A stretch of 64,000 bases of DNA from Ktedonosporobacter rubrisoli (GTDB taxonomy: Bacteria > Chloroflexota > Ktedonobacteria > Ktedonobacterales > Ktedonobacteraceae). Position numbers and translations under genes: made by a program. The notes beneath the pieces were generated by a model, which was not told the origin of the DNA, searched no databases, and was given only the letters and a program-made list of their open reading frames with translations. Of this stretch, positions 9,119-17,810 are shown piece by piece; position 1 is the stretch's first letter; each line of letters starts with the position of its first letter. The stretch lies in contig NZ_CP035758.1 of the NCBI RefSeq assembly GCF_004208415.1, positions 4,774,001 through 4,838,000 on the forward strand, written 5' to 3'.

Positions 9119-10098
9119 CGATCCATGTCTCTGTCATTGTGCCAACTTGCAGACGACCAGAGCTCCTGGCTAGATGTATGGAGGCCCTTCTAGCCCAGGA
9201 CTTTGCGCCGACAGACTATGAAATCATTATCGTCGATGACGCAGCCTGCCCAGAAACTAAATTGCAAGTTGAGCACCGCAAAGCGCGCCTCTGCGGTGGC
9301 CCACAGCTGCGCTATATACCGGTTCGAGGTTCGTATTGCACTCACGGTCCTGCGGCCGCGCGTAATGTGGGCTGGCGTAGTGCTGCCGGTCAGCTTATCG
9401 CCTTCACCGATGATGATTGTATTCCTAGCCGTGGCTGGTTAAAAGAGGGAGTAGCAGCGCTGGACGAGGGCGCAACGGGAGCATCCGGACGTATCGTCGT
9501 CCCGTTGACATCTATTCCTACTGATTATGAGTATAATGCATCCTATCTTGCCCACAGCGAATTCGTGACGGCAAATTGCTTTTATCGGCGCGAGGTGCTT
9601 AGCGAGGTTGGTGGATTTGATGAGCGCTTTCGTGCCGCCTGGCGCGAGGATAGCGATCTCTTCTTCACGCTACTTGAGTGCGGCGCTAAATGCGTCTATG
9701 TGCCGGATGCCGTGGTCACCCACCCGGTACGTCCGGCGGGCTGGGGAATCAGTCTGTACCAGCAATATAAAAGTATGTTTAATGCTCTGCTTTATAAAAA
9801 GCATCCTACCCTCTATAGGCAGAAGGTGCAGGCCACACCGCCCTGGCATTACTATGCAATTGTAGGCGCGCTGCTGGCAACCTTGCTCGCTTCTGCGGGG
9901 AGACCCAGGCTTTTAACCCTAACTGGTCTGGGCATATGGACCTATTTAACAGGCCGCTTCTGCCAGCAGCGACTTGAGCATACTTCGCGCTCGCCAGGCC
10001 ATGTACTGGAGATGATCATCACTTCGATACTTATTCCGCCCCTGGCTATCTTCTGGCGTTTACGTGGCGCCATCAAATTTCGCGTGTTCTTCTTGTGA
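9115..10098 (+). CDS. Glycosyltransferase family 2, membrane-associated
   Basis: 327 residues. The GT-A fold is evident: VSVIVPTCRRPELLARCMEALLAQDF at the start, IIIVDDA, then AFTDDDC as the DxD-type metal/nucleotide site. It is followed by GGFDERFRAAWREDSDLFFT, the acceptor-side acidic motif. The last ~80 residues contain hydrophobic segments (AIVGALLATLLASAG and IITSILIPPLAIFW), so the enzyme is probably held at the cytoplasmic membrane face. Donor and acceptor are unknown. The ATG overlaps the carbamoyltransferase stop by four bases, and the radical SAM gene starts 22 bases downstream of its own stop. This places it inside the same operon. Confidence 0.9.
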   Translation: MTIHVSVIVPTCRRPELLARCMEALLAQDFAPTDYEIIIVDDAACPETKLQVEHRKARLCGGPQLRYIPVRGSYCTHGPAAARNVGWRSAAGQLIAFTDDDCIPSRGWLKEGVAALDEGATGASGRIVVPLTSIPTDYEYNASYLAHSEFVTANCFYRREVLSEVGGFDERFRAAWREDSDLFFTLLECGAKCVYVPDAVVTHPVRPAGWGISLYQQYKSMFNALLYKKHPTLYRQKVQATPPWHYYAIVGALLATLLASAGRPRLLTLTGLGIWTYLTGRFCQQRLEHTSRSPGHVLEMIITSILIPPLAIFWRLRGAIKFRVFFL

Positions 10099-10119
10099 GT
10101 GGCATTAAGGGGGAAACAC

Positions 10120-11118
10120 ATGCCTTTGCCTACGTATATACAGATCGAGCCAGTTGGCCAATGTAACCTGCGCTGCCAGATGTGCTCGCTGCAGTTTCGT
10201 CAGGATGGACCACCCTACGGACCTCCGGCTTTTATGCACATCGAAACGTTCAGGCAAATTATAGACCAGTTTACTGATTTGCATGAGCTCCATCTACAGG
10301 GTCTTGGTGAACCCATGATGCATCCCCGTTTCTTTGAGATGGTGGAGTACGCAGCCAGCAAGGGCATCCGGGTAACTACAAACTCGAATCTCACACTGCT
10401 CAATGAGAGGCGGGCCGAACGCTGCGTGACCAGCGGCCTCGAACGGCTGCATATCTCTATCGACGGCGCTACAGCCAGTACCTATGAACATATTCGCGTG
10501 CGGGCCCACTTTGAGCGCATTATGGCCAATTTAGAACGCCTGCTAAGAGCACGCGAACGCCATAGCAGCGAGCGCCCGGAACTCTGCCTGGTTATGGTAA
10601 TCATGCGCCAGAACTTGCATGAGCTGCCTGATATTGTGCGGCTTGCTCACCGCTTTGCCATGAAAAGCATCTTCGTCCAGCACCTCTGCCACGATTTCGG
10701 CGAGGAGAGCCTGCCCTCACGCTACTTACCAATGCGAGAGTTCGTACAAAAAGAGACCTTGCTAGAAGAAGATCCCCAGCGCATCGAGCATTACTTCAAT
10801 GAGGCTCGCACCATGGCAACAAGCCTGGGGATAGATCTGCGCTTGCCCCACACACGCATGCGTATTCATCCTCCCGGCACACCCGGTCCACAGCGCTGCG
10901 ATTGGCCCTGGAAAGGGGCGTACTTTAGCTACCAGGGCTATGCCATGCCCTGTTGTATGGTCTCGACGCCCGACCGCATTAACTTCGGCAAGATCGCCGA
11001 TCAGTCGGCCCAGACGCTCTGGAATAATCCGGGCTATCAGGCATTTCGCGACCGTCTCTCATCTGATGAGCCACCCGAGATCTGCAGTTCCTGCTCAATC
11101 TATCGCGGCACTTTCTAA
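10120..11118 (+). CDS. Radical SAM protein with SPASM-like C-terminus
   Basis: 332 residues. The [4Fe-4S]/SAM motif CNLRCQMC (CxxxCxxC, Cys15/19/22) follows the family-typical IQIEPVGQ strand. GLGEPMMHPRF and TTNSNL are the standard radical SAM barrel strands. The C-terminal part has a Cys-rich region (RCDWPWKGAY, MPCCMVST, EICSSCSIYRG) typical of SPASM/twitch domains that bind an auxiliary cluster. Such proteins modify peptides or act as dehydrogenases/epimerases on sugars and aminoglycosides. Lying between two GT2 genes, a carbohydrate substrate is the most natural guess, but this is inference. ATG at 10120 is chosen because AAGGGGG sits six bases upstream; an in-frame GTG at 10099 abuts the previous gene's stop. 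Confidence 0.9.
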   Translation: MPLPTYIQIEPVGQCNLRCQMCSLQFRQDGPPYGPPAFMHIETFRQIIDQFTDLHELHLQGLGEPMMHPRFFEMVEYAASKGIRVTTNSNLTLLNERRAERCVTSGLERLHISIDGATASTYEHIRVRAHFERIMANLERLLRARERHSSERPELCLVMVIMRQNLHELPDIVRLAHRFAMKSIFVQHLCHDFGEESLPSRYLPMREFVQKETLLEEDPQRIEHYFNEARTMATSLGIDLRLPHTRMRIHPPGTPGPQRCDWPWKGAYFSYQGYAMPCCMVSTPDRINFGKIADQSAQTLWNNPGYQAFRDRLSSDEPPEICSSCSIYRGTF

Positions 11119-11182
11119 ATATACGCTCCGATATAGCTTTCTCAAACGCAAATAGAAAAGTAATTACTGGAGGTCACCTGGA

Positions 11183-12037
11183 ATGAGCGCTATCGATATC
11201 CTGCTTCCCACCTATAATCGGCTCGCCTCTTTTATCATGACACTTTCTGGTATAGCCGCCCAATCCTTCACAGATATCAATCTCATTGTGGCCGATCAGA
11301 GCCAGGAACCAACATTACAGCATCAGGTAGTGCAAACGCTGCGGCGCGTTATCGAAGCACGGGGAGGCTCGGTCGCCTGGCACGAACGGCCCCAGATTCA
11401 CGGCATCGTCGAACAGCGGGATTTTCTGCTCAAGCAGTCCAGCGCACCCCACGTCTTATATCTTGACGACGACGTTTTTATGGAGCCATGGGTTATCGAG
11501 AAGCTCTTAACAGTCCTGCAAGCGGAGCAATGTGCTTTCGTCGGAGCATTTCCCGCTGGTTTATCGCATCGAGATGATAGGCGCCCTCAGCAGGAGATTG
11601 TAGAGCTGTGGGAAGGTCCTGTACGTCCCGAGGCAGTTGATCCCGGTTCGCCTCAGTGGGAGCGCTGGCAACTCCATCGCGCCGCCAATCTCTATCACGC
11701 GAGCCAGGCCTTGCCGCCCGGCACGTACAGACTCTACAAAGTAGCCTGGATTGCTTCCTGCATCCTCTATGACCGCCAAAAGCTCGTGGATATCGGCGGC
11801 TTCTCCTTCTGGCCACGCCTCCCGCGTTATCATTCTGGTGAGGAGGTCCTTGTGCAGAATCTGTTAATGAGGCGCTGGGGCGGCTGCGCCATTATGCCTT
11901 CTGGCACCTATTATTCGCAGGTTTCGACAACTGTGCTTAATGAGGCTGGCACTGTTGACGGACACGCGCTCGATTTGCTGCCTGAGATGATAGAGCGTTA
12001 CGCTCCGCAGACGAGCAGGACGGGGGCCAGACTATGA
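11183..12037 (+). CDS. Glycosyltransferase family 2 (paralogue of 14287-15174)
   Basis: 284 residues. GT2 signatures: IDILLPTYNRLASFIMTLSG, NLIVADQSQEP, then YLDDDVFMEP as the DxD site. It continues with the diagnostic stretches PQQEIVELWEGPVRPE, GGFSFWPRLPRYHSGEEVLVQ and GGCAIMPSGTYY, which recur almost unchanged in the minus-strand gene at 14287-15174. No membrane helix is seen, so the enzyme is cytoplasmic. A GGAGG sequence precedes the ATG by about eight bases. The stop overlaps the following GT9 gene start by four bases (ATGA), which implies coupled translation and probably consecutive action on one glycan. Donor sugar unknown. Confidence 0.9.
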   Translation: MSAIDILLPTYNRLASFIMTLSGIAAQSFTDINLIVADQSQEPTLQHQVVQTLRRVIEARGGSVAWHERPQIHGIVEQRDFLLKQSSAPHVLYLDDDVFMEPWVIEKLLTVLQAEQCAFVGAFPAGLSHRDDRRPQQEIVELWEGPVRPEAVDPGSPQWERWQLHRAANLYHASQALPPGTYRLYKVAWIASCILYDRQKLVDIGGFSFWPRLPRYHSGEEVLVQNLLMRRWGGCAIMPSGTYYSQVSTTVLNEAGTVDGHALDLLPEMIERYAPQTSRTGARL

Positions 12038-13134
12038 TGAACATTGATCCTTTCACGCCTGGCTTGCTGACTCGCCTACCCGCGCCACCGCGCAAGGTTG
12101 TCTTGCTACGCGCCTCGCGTATTGGCGACTTTATCTGCGCCACGCCGGCCTTGCGCGCCCTGCGCAAGGCATTACCCCAGGCTGAGATCACCATGATCAC
12201 CCTGCCGATGCTTCGCGATCTGGCCTTGCGCTCTCCCTATCTCGACAACTTTGTAGCGTTCCCGGGCTTTCCAGGGATTGCCGAGCAATTCTTTCGGGCC
12301 AGCGATACAACGCGCTTCCTCCAGGCAATGCAGGCCGAGGGCTATGATCTGGCCATCCAGATGCAAGGCACTGGCATCTATTCGAATCCCTTCATGCTCT
12401 TATTAGGGGCCAGAACTACGGCGGGCTTTGTGCGGCCTGGAGATACACCTGGCTTGCTGGACGCAGCCTTGCCTTATCCTCAGCATACGCATGAGATCAG
12501 GTGCGTGCTGGCCCTATCTAGCTTCCTGGGGGCAAAAGCTTTGGACGAGACGATAGAATTTCCTTTATGGCCACAGGATCATCAAGAAGCCGAGGCCTGC
12601 CTTAAAGACGTGGAAGCGCCACTTATTGGCCTGCATTTAGCAGCTAGAGAACTTACCAGGAGATGGGACCCTGAGCGCTTCGTGGAGGTAGGCAAAGCTT
12701 TGCGCCGGCGCTATGGCGGAACTATCCTGCTTCTCGGAGAGGCGGAGGAACAGGCAGCCATGGAGAGCGTGGCCGGCAAGATAGGTTCCCCTTGCCTCAA
12801 CCTTACGGGGCATACCTCGCTGGTTACCCTGGGAGCTATCATTGCCCGTCTGGCCATCCTGATTACCAACGATACGGGACCAGCCCATATCGCCTATGCG
12901 CTGAATACCCCAACTGTAACTATCTTTGGCGCTGGCAATCCTGCCACAAATGGCCCTTTGCAGCGTGGACCATTTCGCGTACTAGCTCATCCAGTACCTT
13001 GCCGGCCATGTGGCTATCATGCATGCCCAATTGGATATACTTGCTTGAATAACATCACTGTTGCGCAGGTCGTGGAGCAGGCAGAAGAAATTATCCAACT
13101 CTCCACCAGGAGAAATCTTTCATCCTCTGCCTGA
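12034..13134 (+). CDS. Glycosyltransferase family 9 (heptosyltransferase family)
   Basis: 366 residues, the usual GT9 length. The N-terminal domain starts VVLLRASRIGDFICATPALR, the family's acceptor-side signature. The C-terminal nucleotide-binding domain has IGLHLAARELTRRWDPERF, then LITNDTGPAHIAYAL and TVTIFGAGNP. The C-terminus carries a four-Cys motif, CRPCGYHACPIGYTC (C-x2-C-x4-C-x5-C), shared with the three GT9 proteins of the minus strand. GT9 enzymes normally transfer heptose from ADP-heptose. With gmhA, gmhB and hldE encoded nearby, ADP-heptose is the likely donor, though this is not proved by sequence. It ends the plus-strand glycan operon and is convergent with the DUF892 gene. Confidence 0.9.
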   Translation: MMNIDPFTPGLLTRLPAPPRKVVLLRASRIGDFICATPALRALRKALPQAEITMITLPMLRDLALRSPYLDNFVAFPGFPGIAEQFFRASDTTRFLQAMQAEGYDLAIQMQGTGIYSNPFMLLLGARTTAGFVRPGDTPGLLDAALPYPQHTHEIRCVLALSSFLGAKALDETIEFPLWPQDHQEAEACLKDVEAPLIGLHLAARELTRRWDPERFVEVGKALRRRYGGTILLLGEAEEQAAMESVAGKIGSPCLNLTGHTSLVTLGAIIARLAILITNDTGPAHIAYALNTPTVTIFGAGNPATNGPLQRGPFRVLAHPVPCRPCGYHACPIGYTCLNNITVAQVVEQAEEIIQLSTRRNLSSSA

Positions 13135-13149
13135 CCCATCTGAGATCAA

Positions 13150-13638
13150 TTATTTGACAGTAAGCAAGGCAAACTTATGAATCAAGACAGCTAGCTTTTT
13201 AGCTGTCTCTTGTTCTTGCTGAAGATTCTCCTGCAAGAGTGGCAGACAATCGCGCATGCCAAGGCACGTCGCGGCATCTATCAGGCTATTATAAGCTGCC
13301 ATCTCCAGAAACTCGCTCTTGTAAGCCGCGTTCAAAGCGAACATCATTAATTCAGCCTGTGATGGCTGTTGCTCTAGAAAAACATCGTGATCCTTGCGCA
13401 AGCCGGCAAAGGTATGATTCTCTAACGGCATCTGCTGCTTACCGGCAATCTGAAAGCAGCGTTCCAGGTTGACTATATGCAGCAACGTTTGCTGATGGTG
13501 CTCAGAGAAAGCTTCCTTTACCTCTGGTATCTGCGCCTCCTGCGCCAGGAGCGGCAAAAGCAGAGCTAATTTCTGTTCCCCATCATACATAGCACACAAA
13601 TCATAGTAAAAAAGCTCTTGTGGATTCTGTATAGCCAT
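13150..13638 (-). CDS. DUF892 / YciE-YciF-type ferritin-like protein
   Basis: 162 residues, close to the family's usual 160-170. The start (NPQELFYYDLCAMYDGEQKL) and the helical repeats that follow (FSEHHQQTLLHIVNLERCF.., KSEFLEMAAYNSLIDAAT) match the four-helix, ferritin-like DUF892 family. Its acidic and His residues (E in YDGEQKL, E..H in EAFSEHHQQT, E in EFLEMAAY) lie at the positions that would hold a di-iron site. Members are induced by stress and may have ferroxidase activity; the true role is not settled. It is a single gene convergent with the GT9 gene, with only 15 bases between the stops. Confidence 0.82.
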   Translation of the reverse strand: MAIQNPQELFYYDLCAMYDGEQKLALLLPLLAQEAQIPEVKEAFSEHHQQTLLHIVNLERCFQIAGKQQMPLENHTFAGLRKDHDVFLEQQPSQAELMMFALNAAYKSEFLEMAAYNSLIDAATCLGMRDCLPLLQENLQQEQETAKKLAVLIHKFALLTVK

Positions 13639-13885
13639 CTCTATCTCCTTCCATAGCTAAAAAATTACATCACGTGTTCTCACAGCGAAGCATTAAAAGC
13701 TCTCCATATACATATAGATTTATCACGGGACAAGATACAAAAAAGTTGCTTTATCCGCAGTTGTCCACACTTGAGAGATATTTTATTTGCAGACGGCGTA
13801 ACTTTTTTCTTGCTTGCAGCGTATGTTGGATGTATAGAGGCACCACAACTCCTGCTCTGAATCGCAGGAAGGAACTATAAACGCC

Positions 13886-14230
13886 ATGCAAGCAGACGAA
13901 GCCAAGATGACAGCGCAACAACATGCACAGCATATTGCGCAATTAATCCAGGCCGCCCAGAACGAATGCCGGGCCGATATTCGACGCGTCAGCGATCCCC
14001 GCGCGCAAGCCTTGTTTGAAACTGTAGCCGAAGTGCTGGGAGGAACGATAAAAGCGCTAAACGATTATCGCAACGGTAACGAAGCTTCGCGGATCGCGGC
14101 ACAGAACCATCCCCACGCCGGAGCTAAAAGTCCGCCAACAGTTTCAGATCTGGCTGTAGATGTCGATGCCGCAGAGCCGCCACCGCATTTGAGCGCTGAG
14201 ATGCCTCAGCAGCAAGAGAAACCAGGCTGA
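13886..14230 (+). CDS. Small hypothetical protein
   Basis: 114 residues, not recognised. The first ~70 residues form an amphipathic helical region (AQHIAQLIQAAQNECRADIR, then ALFETVAEVLGGTIKALNDY). The tail is Pro/Glu-rich and probably disordered. There is no signal peptide or membrane helix. A good Shine-Dalgarno (GGAAGGAAC) lies 10-15 bases before the ATG, and the ORF is bounded by a strong inverted repeat at its end, which supports it being real. It diverges from the DUF892 gene and is convergent with the GT2 gene at 14287. Function unknown. Confidence 0.6.
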   Translation: MQADEAKMTAQQHAQHIAQLIQAAQNECRADIRRVSDPRAQALFETVAEVLGGTIKALNDYRNGNEASRIAAQNHPHAGAKSPPTVSDLAVDVDAAEPPPHLSAEMPQQQEKPG

Positions 14231-14235
14231 GAATA

Positions 14236-14281
14236 GCTAGACAGAGCCACAGCTATCTGTCGGCAAGCGGATCTGTCTAGC
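14236..14281. terminator. Inverted repeat between convergent genes, probable bidirectional terminator
   Basis: GCTAGACAGA at 14236-14245 pairs perfectly with TCTGTCTAGC at 14272-14281; the inner sequence can pair further. It lies exactly between two convergent stops (14230 and 14287). No long T-run follows, so the terminator call is moderate. Confidence 0.55.
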
Positions 14282-14286
14282 AACAA

Positions 14287-15174
14287 TTATCTTGGAGTTG
14301 TTGAATGGCTAGAGGCATATTCCCTGGCCTGCTCATCCTCCACTGGCCGGCAATCGAGTTCTTCGCAAAGCTCTGCAAAGAGCTCAGTAGCATTACGCTC
14401 CCGATTCTCAACATTTGTTGGTAAACCAAGATGATATGTACCACTAGGAAGGATTCCACAGCCGCCATATTTGCGGATCAACAGAAACTGCACCACTACC
14501 TCTTCGCCTGCATGCTCACGCGGCAAGCGTTGCCACCAGGAGAAACCGCCCACACTTAAGAGCTTAGCCCGATCAAAGAGCACATTCGCGCCTCCCACCC
14601 AGGCAATCTTGTAGCGCAAGACCTGACCGGGTTCGACCAAGCGTTGCTCTAGATGGAGAGGATTGGCCGCGTTATTGACCAAATGTCGTTCCCAGGGAAT
14701 CGAACTAGCCTTAAATGGTTCAGGCCGCACGGGACCGTTCCATAACTCGATATGCTGTTGCTGGGGCCGCACATCTTGCAGCAGATGCAGGCCTGTCGCC
14801 GGACAGCCCACAAAACCACAGCTTTCTGTCTCCAAAACTGTAAGCATACGCTGCAATACAGACGGGTCCAGCAGCACATCATCATCTATAAAATGCACAT
14901 ATGGCGCAGCACTCTGTTCTAGAAGAAAATGGCGCTGCTCGGCCATACCCCGCGGCGGCAGATGCCGATGCAAGGCAACCTTATGTCCATGCCAACGTAA
15001 AGCGCGCACAAGCGTCTGAATTTCGATACTATCCAGATAGCAATTTTCCTCTTCAGTCTGATCAGAGATAACGACGTTAAAATCAGCAAACGTCTGTCCC
15101 AGCAAACTTGTTAAGACTATTGCCAGGCCTGTTTTACGTCGATATGTTGGGATCAACACATCTATACGAGCCAA
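14287..15174 (-). CDS. Glycosyltransferase family 2 (paralogue of 11183-12037)
   Basis: 295 residues. GT2 signatures: RIDVLIPTYRRKTGLAIVL, FNVVISDQTEEE and HFIDDDVLLDP (DxD site). The stretches PQQQHIELWNGPVRPE, GGFSWWQRLPREHAGEEVVV and GGCGILPSGTYH are nearly the same as in the plus-strand GT2 at 11183, so the two are paralogues with the same fold and probably similar donors. The last 40 residues diverge and are Glu-rich. It is read in the same direction as the heptose operon but separated from it by about 150 bases that include a repeat copy. It may therefore be the distal gene of that operon or a separate unit. Confidence 0.88.
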   Translation of the reverse strand: MARIDVLIPTYRRKTGLAIVLTSLLGQTFADFNVVISDQTEEENCYLDSIEIQTLVRALRWHGHKVALHRHLPPRGMAEQRHFLLEQSAAPYVHFIDDDVLLDPSVLQRMLTVLETESCGFVGCPATGLHLLQDVRPQQQHIELWNGPVRPEPFKASSIPWERHLVNNAANPLHLEQRLVEPGQVLRYKIAWVGGANVLFDRAKLLSVGGFSWWQRLPREHAGEEVVVQFLLIRKYGGCGILPSGTYHLGLPTNVENRERNATELFAELCEELDCRPVEDEQAREYASSHSTTPR

Positions 15175-15232
15175 TATCTATTCACCGCCTCTCATGTATA
15201 ACAAACTGGTGCTTTGTCAGACGTCATTTGAC

Positions 15233-15307
15233 GAGTGCGCCCCTGCCGGCGGAGGAAAAGGGGGGGAAGCGGCGGCCCTTGACAATCCCGCTGCTTCGCT
15301 CCTCACT
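15233..15307. repeat. Imperfect dispersed repeat, copy A (~75 bp)
   Basis: Begins GAGTGCGCC, contains GCCGGCGG, a purine-rich GGGGGGGAAGC block and CCCGCT, and ends CCTCACT. A similar 78-bp element with the same ends and order of blocks lies at 24160-24237. The two copies flank the minus-strand operon 15325-24096. It is compact, GC-rich and non-coding, and resembles a MITE- or REP-like element; no target duplication was identified. Confidence 0.45.
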
Positions 15308-15324
15308 TCAACCTTGACAGACCT

Positions 15325-16638
15325 CTAGCGGCCGGCAACACTGGGTATGGGCAGGTCCAATGTCGGTTGGTCCGGCAGAATTAGTGGTCTCTGTACCATA
15401 GCCAGGCTCTCGTAAAGAGCAGCCGTGCGCGCAGCGACCATGCGCCAGGTAAATTCATGTTCGACACGCTCTCTGGCAGCTTTACCCAAACTTACGCGCA
15501 AAGCTGGCTCGCAGAGTAACTGATATAAGCGCTCCGACAGAGCTTGAGGATCGCGCGGCGGCACCAGAAAGCCTGTTTCACCATCCTTGATCGTAAAGGT
15601 AATTCCTCCTACAGCTGAGCCTACAACAGGACGACCACAAGCCATACCTTCCAGAGGAGTTAAGCCAAAGGGCTCATACCAGGGCGTCGTTACCACGACA
15701 TCTCCGGCACTATAAAAGTAGCGCAAGGTATCTTGTTGTCGCTTCCCCACAAACTGCACACGTTCAGCAATACCCATTTCAGAGGCCAGCCGCTGTAATT
15801 CGCCGATCTCAGGAGTACGTACAGGATCAGGCTCAGGTGTCTCTCCTCCTACGATCAATAGCCTGACCTTCTCTTTCTCGGGACAGCGCTGCAGCAACAG
15901 GGCCGTCGCCCGCACTACGTTACGGATATCCTTGCGCGGCAGCATACGCCCAACGTAGACAATGACAAACTCGTCAGGATTTATCTTCAGGAAAGCCCGG
16001 GCTTCGGCTTGCGGCACGGGACGAAAGATCTCGATATTTACCGCCGATGGAAGAACCGCGATCTTAGCAGGATCAGCCCCATAATCATCAACCAGTTCTG
16101 ACAGCTCATTTGGACATTGGGCAATCAAGCGATCAACATCACGAATAACCCGGGTCTCGACGGCAATGCGGGCTCTGGGGCTATGGTCATTCTTTCCCTG
16201 ATGGAGGCGCTTCGTCTTCCCCATCGCATGAAAGATCTGTACAACTGGCACGTCGAGCCGCTGCTTTAGCTCGGCAGCCACCCAACCCGACATCCAGAAA
16301 TTACCGTGGATGAGCTCATAGGATACCTCATCGCGCAAGGCAAAACTGAGAAAGGCCTCGCGAAACGCCGGCATATATGGCCAGAGATCATCCTTAAGCA
16401 GCGGGCTCTCTGGTCCGGCCGTGAGATTGACTACGCGCACACCGGGGGCCCAATCGATAATCTCGGGCATCTCAGCGTTATCGCGGCGGGTAAAAACATC
16501 AACGCTATAGCCCAGGCGTGCCAGATTGCGACTCACCTCATCAACGTATACATTCTGCCCACCGGCATCTTCACCGCCCCGCAAGGCTGCCGGGCTGGCA
16601 TGTTCACTTAAAAACGCTATTCGAACCGGTTTATACAT
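15325..16638 (-). CDS. Glycosyltransferase family 4 (sucrose-phosphate-synthase/MshA-like subgroup)
   Basis: 437 residues, a complete GT-B enzyme. The N-terminal domain begins RIAFLSEHASPAALRGGEDA and contains GGQNVYVDEVSRNLARLG, typical of the MshA/sucrose synthase subgroup, and HGNFWMSGWVA. The C-terminal domain has VYVGRMLPRKDIRNVV, then TTPWYEPFGLTPLEGMACGR, which carries the E-x7-E donor-binding motif, and VGGITFTIKDGETGFLV. The donor is likely a UDP- or GDP-sugar. AGAGAGGA precedes the ATG. It lies 67 bases after the neighbouring GT4 gene in the minus-strand glycan operon and is the last gene before the repeat. Acceptor unknown. Confidence 0.9.
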   Translation of the reverse strand: MYKPVRIAFLSEHASPAALRGGEDAGGQNVYVDEVSRNLARLGYSVDVFTRRDNAEMPEIIDWAPGVRVVNLTAGPESPLLKDDLWPYMPAFREAFLSFALRDEVSYELIHGNFWMSGWVAAELKQRLDVPVVQIFHAMGKTKRLHQGKNDHSPRARIAVETRVIRDVDRLIAQCPNELSELVDDYGADPAKIAVLPSAVNIEIFRPVPQAEARAFLKINPDEFVIVYVGRMLPRKDIRNVVRATALLLQRCPEKEKVRLLIVGGETPEPDPVRTPEIGELQRLASEMGIAERVQFVGKRQQDTLRYFYSAGDVVVTTPWYEPFGLTPLEGMACGRPVVGSAVGGITFTIKDGETGFLVPPRDPQALSERLYQLLCEPALRVSLGKAARERVEHEFTWRMVAARTAALYESLAMVQRPLILPDQPTLDLPIPSVAGR

Positions 16639-16705
16639 TGATTTATCCTCTCTGTCTATACCTATCGACCTGCTATTTCAGCATACCCATCAGCTACGCT
16701 CCACC

Positions 16706-17668
16706 TCACCCGTATACCTTCACCATATTTGTCACCTGAGCAAATGCGGCGTTCCAATCACGCTTGAAGCGCTCAAGTCCAAAACGTTCACGCGCGATGG
16801 CTTGTGCACGCGCACCAAGCCGCCTCGCCTCCTGCGGATCTGCCAGTAAACGCTGCATATGCTCGATCAGCGCATTGACATCGCAAGAAATGTAGCCACT
16901 CTCACCGTTCTCGATCACCATTGGCAACTCGGTTGTAGCCAGAGCAACTACAGGCATACCCAGTGTCATGGCCTCAATTACCGCTAACGGTAGACTTGTA
17001 TAGCGAATCGGGCTAAACAGAAAACGATAGCCAGAGATATGTCGATGCAGATCTCGATAGGCTATATCGCCCAGGCCTCCAAATTGCTCCGTCTGCATCC
17101 CCACTGCATCCAGAGGAATCTGCTCGCGTGCCTGCAAAAAGAGATCATAACCCGCAATACGTGCACGCTTCTGCGCGCCATTGATCACGGTAATACCTTT
17201 TTCAATATGGCCGCTATAACGCGCTTCAGGATCAATAGCCACGCTATGTTCTATAACCATTGTCGGCGTGCGGCCGTTATCCCACATCAAACGGTTATAG
17301 TGAGTCACATGTACTAATAACACGTTGGGATCATCAATTGGGTGGCGCGTATCGCAAGCATGAGGTTTAGGTGTATTATGCTCAAGATAGATTTTTGGCA
17401 ACGAGCGTTGCTTCTCACTCAGGATCTCATATTGATCTTCATAGTAATTTTTGGGTGTCTGATAAATGATGAGATCGAGATCGAGATTGCGCACTTCCTC
17501 AGCAGGAACTTCGCGCATATACTCGGGCAGATCAAAGGTCGGGCCTCGGCCTCCGTAGCCTTCAGGACGCCCCGGCTTTACCGGCAGATACCAATCATGT
17601 TCAATGCGGGCCAGGGCATTGAGATAACTTCCATGAATATGCCAGATTAATATCTTAAGTCTTCGCAT
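16706..17668 (-). CDS. Glycosyltransferase (GT4-like)
   Basis: 320 residues. It starts LKILIWHIHGSYLNALARIE, has an acceptor-side domain with IYLEHNTPKPHACDTRHP, and a C-terminal GT-B domain with FLFSPIRYTSLPLAVIEAMT, then GMPVVALATTELPMVIENGE. The E-x7-E motif is partly altered (the upstream acidic residue is replaced in SPIRYTSLPLAVIE). It is shorter than standard GT4 proteins (about 370-400), chiefly in the N-terminal domain. AAAGGGGGG precedes the ATG. It sits between a GT9 gene and a GT4 gene in the minus-strand operon, with a 142-base gap upstream. A role in assembling the same glycan is inferred; donor unknown. Confidence 0.8.
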   Translation of the reverse strand: MRRLKILIWHIHGSYLNALARIEHDWYLPVKPGRPEGYGGRGPTFDLPEYMREVPAEEVRNLDLDLIIYQTPKNYYEDQYEILSEKQRSLPKIYLEHNTPKPHACDTRHPIDDPNVLLVHVTHYNRLMWDNGRTPTMVIEHSVAIDPEARYSGHIEKGITVINGAQKRARIAGYDLFLQAREQIPLDAVGMQTEQFGGLGDIAYRDLHRHISGYRFLFSPIRYTSLPLAVIEAMTLGMPVVALATTELPMVIENGESGYISCDVNALIEHMQRLLADPQEARRLGARAQAIARERFGLERFKRDWNAAFAQVTNMVKVYG

Positions 17669-17810
17669 AAGCCCCCCTTTGCATACAAAACAGTAGTCAA
17701 CATCTATACTGAACCATAACAGAACCTTTTAGCATTGCTTTTTCCTGCGCCTTCTCATGAAATATCAGAGGGGAGAAATTACTGCATCCCGCGCGCCGGG
17801 CAAAGAAATG

